The position numbers were made by a program, and so were the translations under genes. Positions 1-7,276 of a stretch of 64,000 nucleotides of DNA are shown in pieces. Numbering within the stretch: position 1 is the stretch's first letter; each line of letters starts with the position of its first letter. The notes under the pieces are model-generated. The model saw only the letters and a list, made by a program, of their open reading frames with translations. It did no database searches and was not told the DNA's origin. The DNA lies in contig JAFZIO010000059.1 of assembly GCA_017554335.1 (NCBI GenBank), positions 1-64,000 on the forward strand, written 5' to 3'. Source of the stretch: Bacteroidales bacterium. Lineage in GTDB: Bacteria; Bacteroidota; Bacteroidia; Bacteroidales; UBA932.

Positions 1-459
1 CTTGACGCCCAGCTCGTAGTTCCCGAGCGCGAAGACATCTCCCTGAAGGAGCGCTGCCGCCGCGTAAACGCCATCTGCAGGCAGCTCGGCAACGATCTGG
101 TAATTCTCCTCTCCATCCACGTTAACGCCGCTGGAAACGGCCAGAATTGGCTCGACGCCCGCGGCTGGAGCTGCTTCACCACCCGAGGCAAGACCAAGGC
201 CGACGCCCTGGCAACATGCCTGTACGAAGCCGCGAAAAACCATCTGCCGGGGATGAAGATCCGGACCGACTTCTCGGACGGAGATCCCGACATCGAAAAA
301 GACTTCTATATCATCCGACACTCCAGCTGCCCAGCTGTCCTGACAGAGAATCTCTTTATGGATAACCGGCAGGACGTTGCCTTCCTGGAATCAGAAGAAG
401 GAGCCAAGGCCATCGTAAATCTCCACGTCGACGGCATCCTGCAGTACCTATCCCGATAA
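1..459 (+). CDS. N-acetylmuramoyl-L-alanine amidase (Amidase_3), 5' end missing
   Basis: The gene enters from the left edge; only the last 152 codons are here, in the frame beginning at base 1. The protein would cleave the amide bond between N-acetylmuramic acid and the stem peptide of peptidoglycan. Visible family signs are SIHVNAAGNG, part of the zinc and substrate region of Amidase_3, and the late VLTENLFMDN segment, which carries the conserved catalytic Glu near the C-terminus. The upstream zinc His and Glu lie outside the window. It ends four residues after ILQYL, so the C-terminus is complete and has no extra cell-wall-binding domain. Phage and plasmid lysins share this fold, so a mobile origin cannot be excluded. 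A hairpin follows the stop codon. Confidence 0.85.
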   Translation, partial: LDAQLVVPEREDISLKERCRRVNAICRQLGNDLVILLSIHVNAAGNGQNWLDARGWSCFTTRGKTKADALATCLYEAAKNHLPGMKIRTDFSDGDPDIEKDFYIIRHSSCPAVLTENLFMDNRQDVAFLESEEGAKAIVNLHVDGILQYLSR

Positions 460-477
460 CCACACATACATACAGCT

Positions 478-510
478 AGCCCCGGCAATCCACCTGGACT
501 GTCGGGGCCT
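478..510. terminator. Hairpin between convergent genes
   Basis: AGCCCCGGCA (478-487) pairs with TGTCGGGGCCT (500-510), allowing a wobble pair. It sits between the amidase stop and the end of the minus-strand HxlR gene, so it probably ends transcription from one or both sides. The T tract is weak. Confidence 0.5.
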
Positions 511-533
511 ATTCATTTCGATAAACAGGGTAT

Positions 534-887
534 TTACTTCACAATCACCTTTCCGCCGGTAACTTCCTGGAAATGCTCTTTGGCCCAGCCGATGAGGCCT
601 TCCACGTGGGGCATCAGGGATTCGCCAAGCGGGGTGAGACGGTATTCCACCCGGGGAGGAATCTCCGGATAGGCCTTACGGTGGACCAGACCGTCACGTT
701 CCAGGTCCTTGAGTTTGGCGGATAGCATCTTCTGGGAAACATCGGTCATCTCATGGTAGATCTGTCCGAAGCGGAGGGTGCCGCCCTGATGCAGGTGATA
801 TAATATAAGGAGGGACCACTTGTCGCCGAATCGGTCGATGACGTTGCGGATGGGACAGGTAAGGTAGGCGGTATTGATTTCTTTCAT
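534..887 (-). CDS. HxlR-family winged-helix regulator
   Basis: This 117-residue protein is an HxlR-type DNA-binding regulator. After a short N-terminal segment come CPIRNVIDRFGDKWSLLIL and LRFGQIYHEM, the characteristic first helices, followed by the recognition helix SQKMLSAKLKDLERDGL and the beta-wing EYRLTPLGESL. The ATG at 887 is preferred because upstream in-frame codons overlap the promoter -7 box. A Cys sits at the usual redox-sensing position near the N-terminus (TCPIRN); in YodB/HypR-type members this Cys senses diamide, quinones or other electrophiles. It is transcribed divergently from the oxidoreductase-macrodomain-sirtuin operon and is the likely regulator of that operon. The effector is inferred, not shown. 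Confidence 0.88.
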   Translation of the reverse strand: MKEINTAYLTCPIRNVIDRFGDKWSLLILYHLHQGGTLRFGQIYHEMTDVSQKMLSAKLKDLERDGLVHRKAYPEIPPRVEYRLTPLGESLMPHVEGLIGWAKEHFQEVTGGKVIVK

Positions 888-911
888 AATATGCGCATTT
901 GTTCGACGGTG

Positions 912-942
912 CAAAGGTAGCCGTTTCTTTAATACTTTCCAA
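912..942 (-). promoter_or_regulatory. Promoter of the HxlR gene
   Basis: Read on the minus strand, TTG (942-940) lies 20 bases before TACCTTTG (919-912), matching the Bacteroidota -33/-7 consensus. The HxlR start codon at 887 follows 24 bases later. Confidence 0.7.
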
Positions 943-1067
943 TAGAAAGCGACATTATTTTTTGAAAGTGAAAAAAGTTGAAAATTTCACAATAATTATT
1001 TCGACGATATACGGTGTTATACTCCATTTCTTACAAGAATACTACTACCTTACATTTTTGTACCTAC

Positions 1068-1098
1068 TTGACAAATGTATATCGGTGTTGTACCTTTG
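1068..1098 (+). promoter_or_regulatory. Promoter of the oxidoreductase-sirtuin operon
   Basis: TTG at 1068-1070 and TACCTTTG at 1091-1098 are separated by 20 bases. The first gene starts at 1152, so the 5' leader is about 45-50 bases. The -7 box is identical to that of the divergent HxlR gene. Confidence 0.72.
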
Positions 1099-1151
1099 CA
1101 CTGTAAAACGAAAAGACAAGATTCATTAACAACACAAAACACATAGAAGTT

Positions 1152-1811
1152 ATGGCAAAGAATGTTTTACTCATTGGTGCTACGGGTTTCGTAGGTTCCG
1201 CAATCCTTAATGAACTCATCAGTCGCGGTCACAAGGTAACGGCGATCGTTCGTGACGCAAACAGCCTCGTTGGCAAAGAAGGCGTAGAGGCAGTGGTCGC
1301 CGACGCTACCAATCCCGCCGAACTGGCACAGTTGGCAAAAGGCAAGGATGCCGTCATCTCTGCCTACAATCCCGGTTGGAAGAATCCCCGTCAGTACGAG
1401 GAGACACTGGAGAACTATCCCAAGATTGTCGAGGGTGCAAAACAGGCAGGTGTGCGCCGCCTCCTCATTGTGGGTGGTGCAGGTACGTTGTTCGTTGCAC
1501 CTGGCGTGCGTCTCATTGATACCGGCACGCTGCCCGCAGAGTGGCTTCCCGGCGTGAAGAGCCTCGGCGAATTCTATCTAAACACCCTTATGAAGGAGCA
1601 GGACATCGACTGGATCTTCTTCTCTCCTGCCGGAAATCTGGGCAACATGACCACAGGTGTTCGCACGGGCAAGTACCGTCTTGGCAAGGACGACATGCTC
1701 TTCGACGAGAAGGGCGAGAGCTTCATCAGCGTCGAGGACTACGCCGTGGCGATGGTCGACGAGCTGGAACAGGAGAACCACCACAAAGAGCGTTTCACCG
1801 CAGCATATTGA
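1152..1811 (+). CDS. NAD(P)-binding oxidoreductase, NmrA/atypical SDR type (YwnB-like)
   Basis: The 219-residue protein opens with a beta strand and the dinucleotide motif GATGFVG (residues 8-14), followed by SAILNELISRGHKVTAIVRD, the classic N-terminal Rossmann half of NmrA-like and atypical short-chain dehydrogenases. LIVGGAGTLF and WIFFSPAGNLG are typical of the YwnB/YwnB-like group, which lacks the YxxxK catalytic pair. It probably binds NAD(P)H and acts as a small-molecule reductase or redox sensor. HxlR regulators often sit beside and induce this family. It is the first gene of the operon and its stop is one base from the next ATG. The substrate is unknown. Confidence 0.82.
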   Translation: MAKNVLLIGATGFVGSAILNELISRGHKVTAIVRDANSLVGKEGVEAVVADATNPAELAQLAKGKDAVISAYNPGWKNPRQYEETLENYPKIVEGAKQAGVRRLLIVGGAGTLFVAPGVRLIDTGTLPAEWLPGVKSLGEFYLNTLMKEQDIDWIFFSPAGNLGNMTTGVRTGKYRLGKDDMLFDEKGESFISVEDYAVAMVDELEQENHHKERFTAAY

Positions 1812-1812
1812 T

Positions 1813-2259
1813 ATGCAGACGGCGCTGGACTTCCTTCGGGATAACAACGAGATTGCCTTCGCCACCCTTGGCGAGGGCAATCGTCCGCAACTGCGGGTCT
1901 TCCAGATCATGAAGATGGAAGGCACCACGCTCTGGTTCGCCACCGGCCCTCACAAGCGGGTCTATGCCGAATTACAAGAGAATCCGGCCGTGGAGATCCT
2001 GGCAAGAAACGGGAATATTTCCGTACGAGTGAGCGGCGATGCCGTCTTCGATGTACCCGATGATATTTGCCGGGAGATATACCACACCAATCCTGTTCTG
2101 CCCCGGCTGTATCCGAGTTACAAGGATCTTGCGTATTTTCGCTTAGAGATTGACCGGCTGGATTATTACGACCTCACCCCCACGCCCCCTGTGCTGCGGC
2201 ACTACGACCGGGCAACGGAAGAATACAAGGATTTAAGCCCTTTTGGCGTGAAGAAATGA
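1813..2259 (+). CDS. Pyridoxamine 5'-phosphate oxidase-like flavin-binding protein
   Basis: This is a 148-residue split-beta-barrel protein of the PNPOx-like superfamily. ALDFLRDNNEIAFATLGEGN, PQLRVFQI, LWFATGPHKRVYAELQENPAVEIL and the central ISVRVSGDAVF strand match small FMN-binding members of the family. The ATG at 1813 is one base after the upstream stop; longer in-frame extensions run through the oxidoreductase gene and are not credible. The last codons overlap the start of the macrodomain gene (ATGA at 2256-2259), so the two are probably translationally coupled. Members bind FMN, F420 or haem; the cofactor and substrate are not determined here. Confidence 0.8.
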   Translation: MQTALDFLRDNNEIAFATLGEGNRPQLRVFQIMKMEGTTLWFATGPHKRVYAELQENPAVEILARNGNISVRVSGDAVFDVPDDICREIYHTNPVLPRLYPSYKDLAYFRLEIDRLDYYDLTPTPPVLRHYDRATEEYKDLSPFGVKK

Positions 2260-3023
2260 ACCGATACGAAAACATAGGATGGATTTGCAGGCACCTGCTG
2301 GATGAGCAGCCGCGGTACAGGCAGATGGCCGTTCCGGAGAGCCTGGAGGAGCGGCAGCAGCTGATGCGTTCGCTGCTGAATATCCGGCCACCGATGCCGG
2401 TCACTGAGGAGTTCCTGCACGCACAGGATGCCGAGTTGCAGGCTCAGCTCTCTGAAAAAGGTATGGTAGAGATTGCCACTGAAGGTTTGGTGGAATGGCA
2501 GGGCGATATAACCCGCCTCAAGGTGGACGCCATCGTCAACGCCGCCAACTCCCGGATGCTGGGCTGCTTCGTGCCGATGCACCGCTGTATCGACAACGCC
2601 ATCCACAGTGCCGCAGGCGTGCAGTTACGGCTTGCTTGTGAAGAGATGATGCAAGGAACGGAAGAGCCCACAGGCAGCGCCCGGATTACGCCTGGGTTCA
2701 ACCTGCCCGCGAAGTTCGTGCTCCATACTGTAGGTCCGATTGTTACCACTGCACGGCCGCTCCGCCAGCAGGAGGTACAGCTGGCATCGTGTTACCGTTC
2801 CTGCCTGGGACTGGCTGACAAGAACGGCCTTGGGAGCATCGCATTCTGCTGCATTTCCACCGGAGAGTTCCGCTTTCCGAATGATTTGGCTTGCGAGATT
2901 GCCGTCCGGACCGTCAGGGAGTATCTGGCATCGCATCCGGAGACCAAGCTGAAAACCATCGTCTTCAACACCTTCAAAGACGTTGACCATGAACGCTATA
3001 GAAACGCCCTTACAGAAGGCTGA
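2256..3023 (+). CDS. Zinc-dependent macrodomain ADP-ribosyl hydrolase
   Basis: The 255-residue protein has a helical N-terminal extension (1-70) and a macrodomain. QGDITRLKVDAIVNAAN (82-98) binds ADP-ribose. It is followed by LGCFVPMHRCIDNAIH, in which C104, H109 and C111 occupy the zinc-ligand positions of the Zn-macro family (SAV0325/SPy types). HTVGP and CISTGEFRFP (199-208) are the remaining ADP-ribose loops. Family members remove ADP-ribose from proteins, reversing the modification made by class M sirtuins. The next gene is exactly such a sirtuin and overlaps this one by 35 bases, which supports a writer-eraser pair. The start overlaps the previous stop. Confidence 0.92.
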   Translation: MNRYENIGWICRHLLDEQPRYRQMAVPESLEERQQLMRSLLNIRPPMPVTEEFLHAQDAELQAQLSEKGMVEIATEGLVEWQGDITRLKVDAIVNAANSRMLGCFVPMHRCIDNAIHSAAGVQLRLACEEMMQGTEEPTGSARITPGFNLPAKFVLHTVGPIVTTARPLRQQEVQLASCYRSCLGLADKNGLGSIAFCCISTGEFRFPNDLACEIAVRTVREYLASHPETKLKTIVFNTFKDVDHERYRNALTEG

Positions 3024-3801
3024 AAAGGCCATTCGGGAGGCCGAATACATTGTGCTAGGTGCGGGAGCGGGTCTTTCCACCGCTGCCGGCATCCATTACA
3101 GCGGGCCGGATTTCCAGACCGCGTTCAAGGATATGATTGACCGCTACGGCTTCACGGATCTCTATACGTCATCCTTCTATCCCTTCCAATCCGAAGAAGA
3201 GAAATGGGCGTACTGGTCCCGCCATATCGACTATGCCCGCTTCGCTCCGGAGGGCCTGCCGCTCTACAAAAGGCTGCTGGAACTTGTTCAGGGCAAGGAA
3301 TACTTCGTCATCACCACCAATGTGGACGGCCAGTTCATCAAGGCCGGATTTCCGGAAGAAAAGGTCTTCGAGGTGCAGGGCGACTACGGCCTGATGCAAT
3401 GCGCCACAGCCTGCCATCCCAAGCGGTACAGTAACGAGAACCTTGTCAAGCAGATGGTTGCCGAGCAACACGACTGCCGCATTCCGTCAGAACTGGTCCC
3501 TGTCTGTCCCGTCTGCGGAGGACCGATGGAAATCAATGTCCGGAAAGACGGTTATTTCGTGGAAGACGAGCGCTGGCACGCCCGCGCCAATGACTATTAC
3601 CACTTCCTTGAGAAAGCCCAGGATAAAAAACTGGTCCTGCTGGAATACGGCGTCGGCTTCAACACCCCCACCATCATCCGTTTCCCCTTCGAGCGGATGG
3701 TAGCCTCTTTCCCGGACACCACGCTCATCCGTATCAACAAAGAGCGCAGCTATCCTCAGTATCTGCTGGGTGACAAGTATATTGCGTTGGAATCGCTGTA
3801 A
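2989..3801 (+). CDS. Class M sirtuin (SirTM), protein ADP-ribosyltransferase type
   Basis: This 270-residue protein has a sirtuin NAD+ fold: GAGAGLSTAAGI (24-35), FYPFQSEEEKWAYWSRHI (63-80), TTNVDGQF with N111 (109-116), and a zinc ribbon of C138, C142, C173 and C176. The residue that is His in deacetylase sirtuins is Gln here (EVQG, Q130), a hallmark of SirTM enzymes, which ADP-ribosylate rather than deacylate. The ATG at 2989 is preferred over a TTG two codons earlier. In firmicute operons SirTM modifies lipoylated GcvH-L; no GcvH-L or LplA2 gene is visible nearby, so the target may differ here. Activity is inferred from the family. Confidence 0.92.
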   Translation: MNAIETPLQKAEKAIREAEYIVLGAGAGLSTAAGIHYSGPDFQTAFKDMIDRYGFTDLYTSSFYPFQSEEEKWAYWSRHIDYARFAPEGLPLYKRLLELVQGKEYFVITTNVDGQFIKAGFPEEKVFEVQGDYGLMQCATACHPKRYSNENLVKQMVAEQHDCRIPSELVPVCPVCGGPMEINVRKDGYFVEDERWHARANDYYHFLEKAQDKKLVLLEYGVGFNTPTIIRFPFERMVASFPDTTLIRINKERSYPQYLLGDKYIALESL

Positions 3802-3831
3802 TGGCTTCGTGTTGTGAAACAAGCCCCGGCA

Positions 3832-4317
3832 TTAGTTTTCTTTAACCCGCTTCCCGCTCAAATGCTCAATCCGCAGATTCAGGATGGCGGTCCTGGGACC
3901 GTTCCTCCGGATATCCGCCTCCATATCATAGCCTTCTGGGAAGTACTTGGAGCCAAGTAGTTGGAGCTTGGACAGATGCTCTGCATCATCTTTAATGATG
4001 GAAATCCGTCCCCGGCAAATCACACTCTTTACGTGATACCACCAGTTGTTTGGCTCCTGAACAGGATCGTTAATCACGGTAAAACACGCCTTGTCACATT
4101 CCTTTATAGCGTCCATCTTATGTCCTTGCTGTGCGGAGTGGAAGTAGATATGGCCATCCTCGTATATGAAGTTGATGGGAATGGTATAAGGATAGCCGTT
4201 CTCACCGATGACGGACAGGAAGCCACGATAGGCCTCTTTCAGAATGGCCACGCACTCTTCCTCCGGAAGTTGCTGTTTGAACCGGCGCATGGGCCGGAAT
4301 GTCATTTCTTCGCTCAT
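3832..4317 (-). CDS. NimA-like pyridoxamine 5'-phosphate oxidase-family protein
   Basis: The 161-residue protein is a split-barrel flavoprotein close to the Nim (5-nitroimidazole resistance) group. It starts FRPMRRFKQQLPEEECVAIL, followed by GFLSVIGENGYPYTIPINFIYEDGHIYFHSAQQGHKMDAI, the FMN/substrate barrel of that family, and NNWWYHVKSVICRGRISI. Such proteins are common on Bacteroidales chromosomes, and most are not proven nitroimidazole reductases, so resistance should not be assumed. It is convergent with the sirtuin operon, 30 bases away. TATCTTTG on the minus strand (4385-4378) is a good -7 box for its own promoter. Confidence 0.85.
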   Translation of the reverse strand: MSEEMTFRPMRRFKQQLPEEECVAILKEAYRGFLSVIGENGYPYTIPINFIYEDGHIYFHSAQQGHKMDAIKECDKACFTVINDPVQEPNNWWYHVKSVICRGRISIIKDDAEHLSKLQLLGSKYFPEGYDMEADIRRNGPRTAILNLRIEHLSGKRVKEN

Positions 4318-4413
4318 AGTTGGAATGCTCCCTTCCGAGGGCTGCAGCTATACCCGGCGTCTCCTTCTGAGGGTATGCAAAGATACCAATAATCTGCGAC
4401 ATGGCCATACGAA

Positions 4414-4442
4414 AGCCCCTCCGGACACCATCCGAAGGGGCT
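4414..4442 (-). terminator. Terminator after the AraC remnant
   Basis: AGCCCCTCCGGA (4414-4425) pairs with TCCGAAGGGGCT (4431-4442) with one mismatch and a 5-base loop. On the minus strand the stem is followed by a short T run. It lies just beyond the stop of the AraC remnant. Confidence 0.65.
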
Positions 4443-4460
4443 AACCGATTCAGGTTTCAG

Positions 4461-4952
4461 TCAAGATTCCCTATACGTCCTCGGCGACAGGCCTTTAAGC
4501 CTTGAGAAGAACTTGCTGAAAGAAGGGGCGTCGGCGAAGTTGAGGCGGTCGGCTATCTGAGTTATGCTCAACTCTGAGGTTTTCAAAAGGAAGGTAGCCT
4601 CCATCAGCAGCATCTGATTGATATAGTCCACAACTGTGCGGCCTGTGACCTGACGGACTACTCGGGAGAGATAGACGGGAGAGATATGGAGCTGGTCGGC
4701 ATAGAACGGGATGTCGTGGTGCTCTACAAAGTGGCGGGGCAGCAGCCGGATGAAATCGATGAAGATTTCCTCCACGCGCTGGGGCGTCTGGCGCTGTACG
4801 ATGGCGCGCTGCTGGGCATTCTGCAGTACATATGCCGGCAAGATTGCGGAAATCACAGGCATCGACCGCAAAGAAGTAGACAAGGCTTTTGCCGAACTGA
4901 AGAAAGAAGGTGCCATCGTGTCGCCCGTCCGTTGCAAGTGGGAACCCACCAA
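4461..4952 (-). pseudogene. AraC-family regulator, N-terminal part lost
   Basis: The C-terminal ~120 residues are a clear AraC DNA-binding domain with two helix-turn-helix motifs: [21 protein letters not shown] and SITQIADRLNFADAPSFSKFF, ending in KGLSPRTYRES. Full-length members have ~290 residues with a sensor domain in front. Here the homology stops near base 4830, and the upstream open frame is merely the complement of another gene fragment (4831-4956). The reading frame stays open to an ATG at 4952, so a chimeric 163-residue protein could in principle be made. Truncation by a recombination event is the simplest reading. Confidence 0.8.
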
Positions 4953-4956
4953 GTAA
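4831..4956 (+). pseudogene. 3' fragment of a winged-helix protein gene
   Basis: From base 4831 the plus strand encodes [20 protein letters not shown], then an [18 protein letters not shown] tail and a stop at 4956. This resembles the C-terminal winged-helix module of small Bacteroidales regulators. No start codon or N-terminal part exists; upstream bases belong to the antisense AraC remnant. A proper terminator follows at 4984-5013, as expected for the end of a once-intact gene. Identification of the parent family is from pattern memory and is moderate. Confidence 0.6.
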
Positions 4957-4983
4957 TTTCAGCCTAACCAGCAAATGTAAATA

Positions 4984-5013
4984 GAGGTCGACTAATGGGT
5001 CGGCCTCTTTTTT
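4984..5013 (+). terminator. Rho-independent terminator of the winged-helix fragment
   Basis: GAGGTCGAC (4984-4992) pairs with GTCGGCCTC (4999-5007) and is followed by six T. It is the natural terminator of the truncated gene ending at 4956. Confidence 0.8.
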
Positions 5014-5390
5014 CCCCTTGTTCGGCCATGTTTCCTGTTTGCGGAGTCCTGTTATGCGAAATGTTTGCGAAATCCATCGTGACGCCTTTTCGTTGATTTC
5101 GCAACCAGAATAATACAGGAAATGGCTAAAATAGTGCCGCGAAATCCACCAAGCGGCACATGTATGGACTTCGCGGCAACATCTTCGTCTCCTGGCGCGC
5201 AAATGACTGTAAATTAACAACTTGCTGTATTTGCCTGCACCTGTTTTTATGCAGGCATTATAAGTAACGTTTTGTGATACAGAGGGTTACGCGCCAGGGT
5301 CTGACTGCCTGACGTCACGGAGCCCAAGCCTACTCGTCTACCGCACTCTGCGTCAGAATGAGAGTTTTTTGCTATCTTGCAAAGCGTAAT
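5014..5390. other. Non-coding stretch with two inverted repeats
   Basis: I see no gene. There are two palindromes: TTGCGAAATC (5065-5074) with GATTTCGCAA (5095-5104), and TGCCGCGAA (5135-5143) with TTCGCGGCA (5170-5178). Both arms share GCGAAATCCA-like sequence. CCTGCA/TGCAGG (about 5234-5255) is a further small hairpin. A weak -7 box, TATCTTG, precedes the gene at 5391. Confidence 0.5.
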
Positions 5391-5996
5391 ATGAAACGAA
5401 TTATCTTATCTATTTTTCTGGCACTCGCTGTTCTGTCAGCGGCTAATGCTCAGGAAGTCAGTGCCGGTGCCGAAGTTGGCAAGGAAATACATCTGTTTGA
5501 TTTTCCGCTTAATACTAAGCGGCTGGAGATTGGCGTTACGGTTGGCCAGGCGGGCTCCTTCAGTGAGTATGCTCACTTTGGAATGGGGGGCAGCATTCTG
5601 GTTGGCGGCGTGTATGTAGACTTTATTAAAGCGGATGCGCAGCACAAATACGACACCCGCCTGCGGAATGTCAAATGGGATGACACAGAGGCCTTCAGCA
5701 TCAATCTGGGCTATCAGATTCCTATACTCAGCTGGCTGCGGATAATGCCACTTGTAGGGTACTCTCAGACGAATTACGGTACCACGGACGGTCTTTCGCT
5801 TGACTGGGATGGCGACAATTCCTGGTATCACAGATATATAGTTACTCCAGGCTCCCGTTCGCATTACTTCAACTACGGAGGAGGCATTTCTTTCCAACCG
5901 CTCAAGTGGCTCTCCATCAACGTCATAGGCACCCGCTATGCGCTCTACGGTGGCCTTTCGTTCAATATCCTGTATTTCGTTCAGGGATCCCGCTGA
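5391..5996 (+). CDS. Secreted beta-barrel-like hypothetical protein
   Basis: The protein has 201 residues from the ATG at 5391, which gives a clean signal peptide (MKRIILSIFLALAVLSAANAQ, cut after AQ); an upstream ATG at 5358 would spoil it. The mature part alternates hydrophobic and polar residues with many aromatic-ended strands (LEIGVTVGQAG, GSILVGGVYVDF, AFSINLGYQIP, LRIMPLVGYSQTNYG, LSINVIGTRYALYGGLSFNIL) and ends near an aromatic residue, as small outer-membrane barrels do. I recognise no named family. It stands alone and converges on the pseudouridine synthase gene, overlapping its end by 16 bases. Confidence 0.72.
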   Translation: MKRIILSIFLALAVLSAANAQEVSAGAEVGKEIHLFDFPLNTKRLEIGVTVGQAGSFSEYAHFGMGGSILVGGVYVDFIKADAQHKYDTRLRNVKWDDTEAFSINLGYQIPILSWLRIMPLVGYSQTNYGTTDGLSLDWDGDNSWYHRYIVTPGSRSHYFNYGGGISFQPLKWLSINVIGTRYALYGGLSFNILYFVQGSR

Positions 5997-7276
5997 TTAT
6001 CTCCGAACGACAGCAGTTCTCCGGTAACAGGATGCCGGAATTCCAGGCTGCACGCACGCAACCATAAGCGTTCTCCGGCCCTGCCGCTGCCGTAGAGCCT
6101 GTCGCCGCGGACCGGATGGCCGAGGCCGCGGACATGTGCGGCATGCACCCGTATCTGATGCGAACGCCCGGTCAGGGGGCGGAACAGTACGTCCACACTG
6201 CTGTCCGGCAGAATTTCCAACACTTCGTACTCGGTGACGGCGAGTTTCCCGTTCTCATGGTCCACCATCTGCCGCGGCCGGTCGTAATAATCGAGCATCA
6301 GCGGCAGGGCAATGGTGCCTTTCATGCCATGATTCCATGGCCCGCCGTCCAGCCTGGCGCGGTAGGTTTTATGCACCTCGCGCGCGGCGAACTGCCGTTC
6401 GAGCTCCGCCTTGCACAGCAGCGAACGGGCATAGACCATGATGCCGGAGGTGTCCATGTCCAAGCGATGACAGCTTTCCACCTCCGGACCGAAGCGCTCC
6501 CGGAGCCATTCAAGCAGCGATGCCGCATCTATGCGTCCGGGGACGGAGAGCATGCCGGAGGGCTTGTCTACAACTATGATGCTGTCGTCGGAATAAAGGA
6601 TCTGTGGCTCAGCGGGAGAGCTGACGGCCGAATCCAGGGGATTGTCTTCTACGTCGAGTCCTTTCATCATCCATGTAAGCAGCGGCCCGCACTTGCCGGT
6701 GCAGGAGGGGTAGAAGCGCCCCTGCTCCCGTACTTCGCGAGCGGGGCTGCGGCCATACCAGAATTCGCCCATTGCTATGGGTTTGAGACCGTTACGATAT
6801 GCATATTCCAGCAGCTTCGGGGCCGCACAGTCACCGGTGCCTCCGGGAGGGACCAGGCCTCTCTGGGCGAAGATTTCGGCCACCGAGAGCTCCTCGCCGA
6901 GAGCGTTGTGCACGCGGTACTGGCGGAAGATCCAGTCTTGCAGTTCGGCGGAGGCCGCCGCTTTTCCGGGGCCGTCCGGCATGGCGGAAATCTGCTTCTC
7001 GCGCTCCTTGAAGTAACCCTGCGTAAGGTCATAGATTGGAGGGACAAAGCCGGGGAGAACAGAACGTCCGCCGGCGAGACCGCTGAAGGCGTAGAGTGGG
7101 CCGTGGTCCGTGATGAGGACGCCGAGCATTTTGCCGTCGCGGAGGAGAGCCCCGGTCGGGGCCGGGGATGACGGGGAAGGGGATGACAGGCGGGCTATCA
7201 ACGCGCGCGCCGCATCTGTCACAAGCGGATGCGGCACGTAGCAGAAAGGATAGGTGAAGCGGGAGGGGAGTTCCAT
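5981..7276 (-). CDS. RluA-family pseudouridine synthase with long N-terminal extension
   Basis: The 431-residue protein has a C-terminal pseudouridine synthase domain: ILYSDDSIIVVDKPSGMLSVPG, then the catalytic motif HRLDMDTSG (catalytic Asp), YRARLDGG and LTGRSHQIRVHAAH. It isomerises specific uridines in rRNA or tRNA. The first ~225 residues are an extension containing GGTGDCAAPKLLEYAYRNGLKP and a Cys pair (SCTGKCGPLL), typical of the larger RluA-like proteins of Bacteroidales rather than E. coli RluA. The ATG at 7276 overlaps the maf stop by one base (TGATG), so coupling is likely. Exact target site unknown. Confidence 0.87.
   Translation of the reverse strand: MELPSRFTYPFCYVPHPLVTDAARALIARLSSPSPSSPAPTGALLRDGKMLGVLITDHGPLYAFSGLAGGRSVLPGFVPPIYDLTQGYFKEREKQISAMPDGPGKAAASAELQDWIFRQYRVHNALGEELSVAEIFAQRGLVPPGGTGDCAAPKLLEYAYRNGLKPIAMGEFWYGRSPAREVREQGRFYPSCTGKCGPLLTWMMKGLDVEDNPLDSAVSSPAEPQILYSDDSIIVVDKPSGMLSVPGRIDAASLLEWLRERFGPEVESCHRLDMDTSGIMVYARSLLCKAELERQFAAREVHKTYRARLDGGPWNHGMKGTIALPLMLDYYDRPRQMVDHENGKLAVTEYEVLEILPDSSVDVLFRPLTGRSHQIRVHAAHVRGLGHPVRGDRLYGSGRAGERLWLRACSLEFRHPVTGELLSFGDNQRDP

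Noticed and set aside
3832..4317. Nitroimidazole resistance determinant (nim)
   Set aside because: The protein is in the Nim-like superfamily, but sequence alone does not place it among proven resistance proteins.
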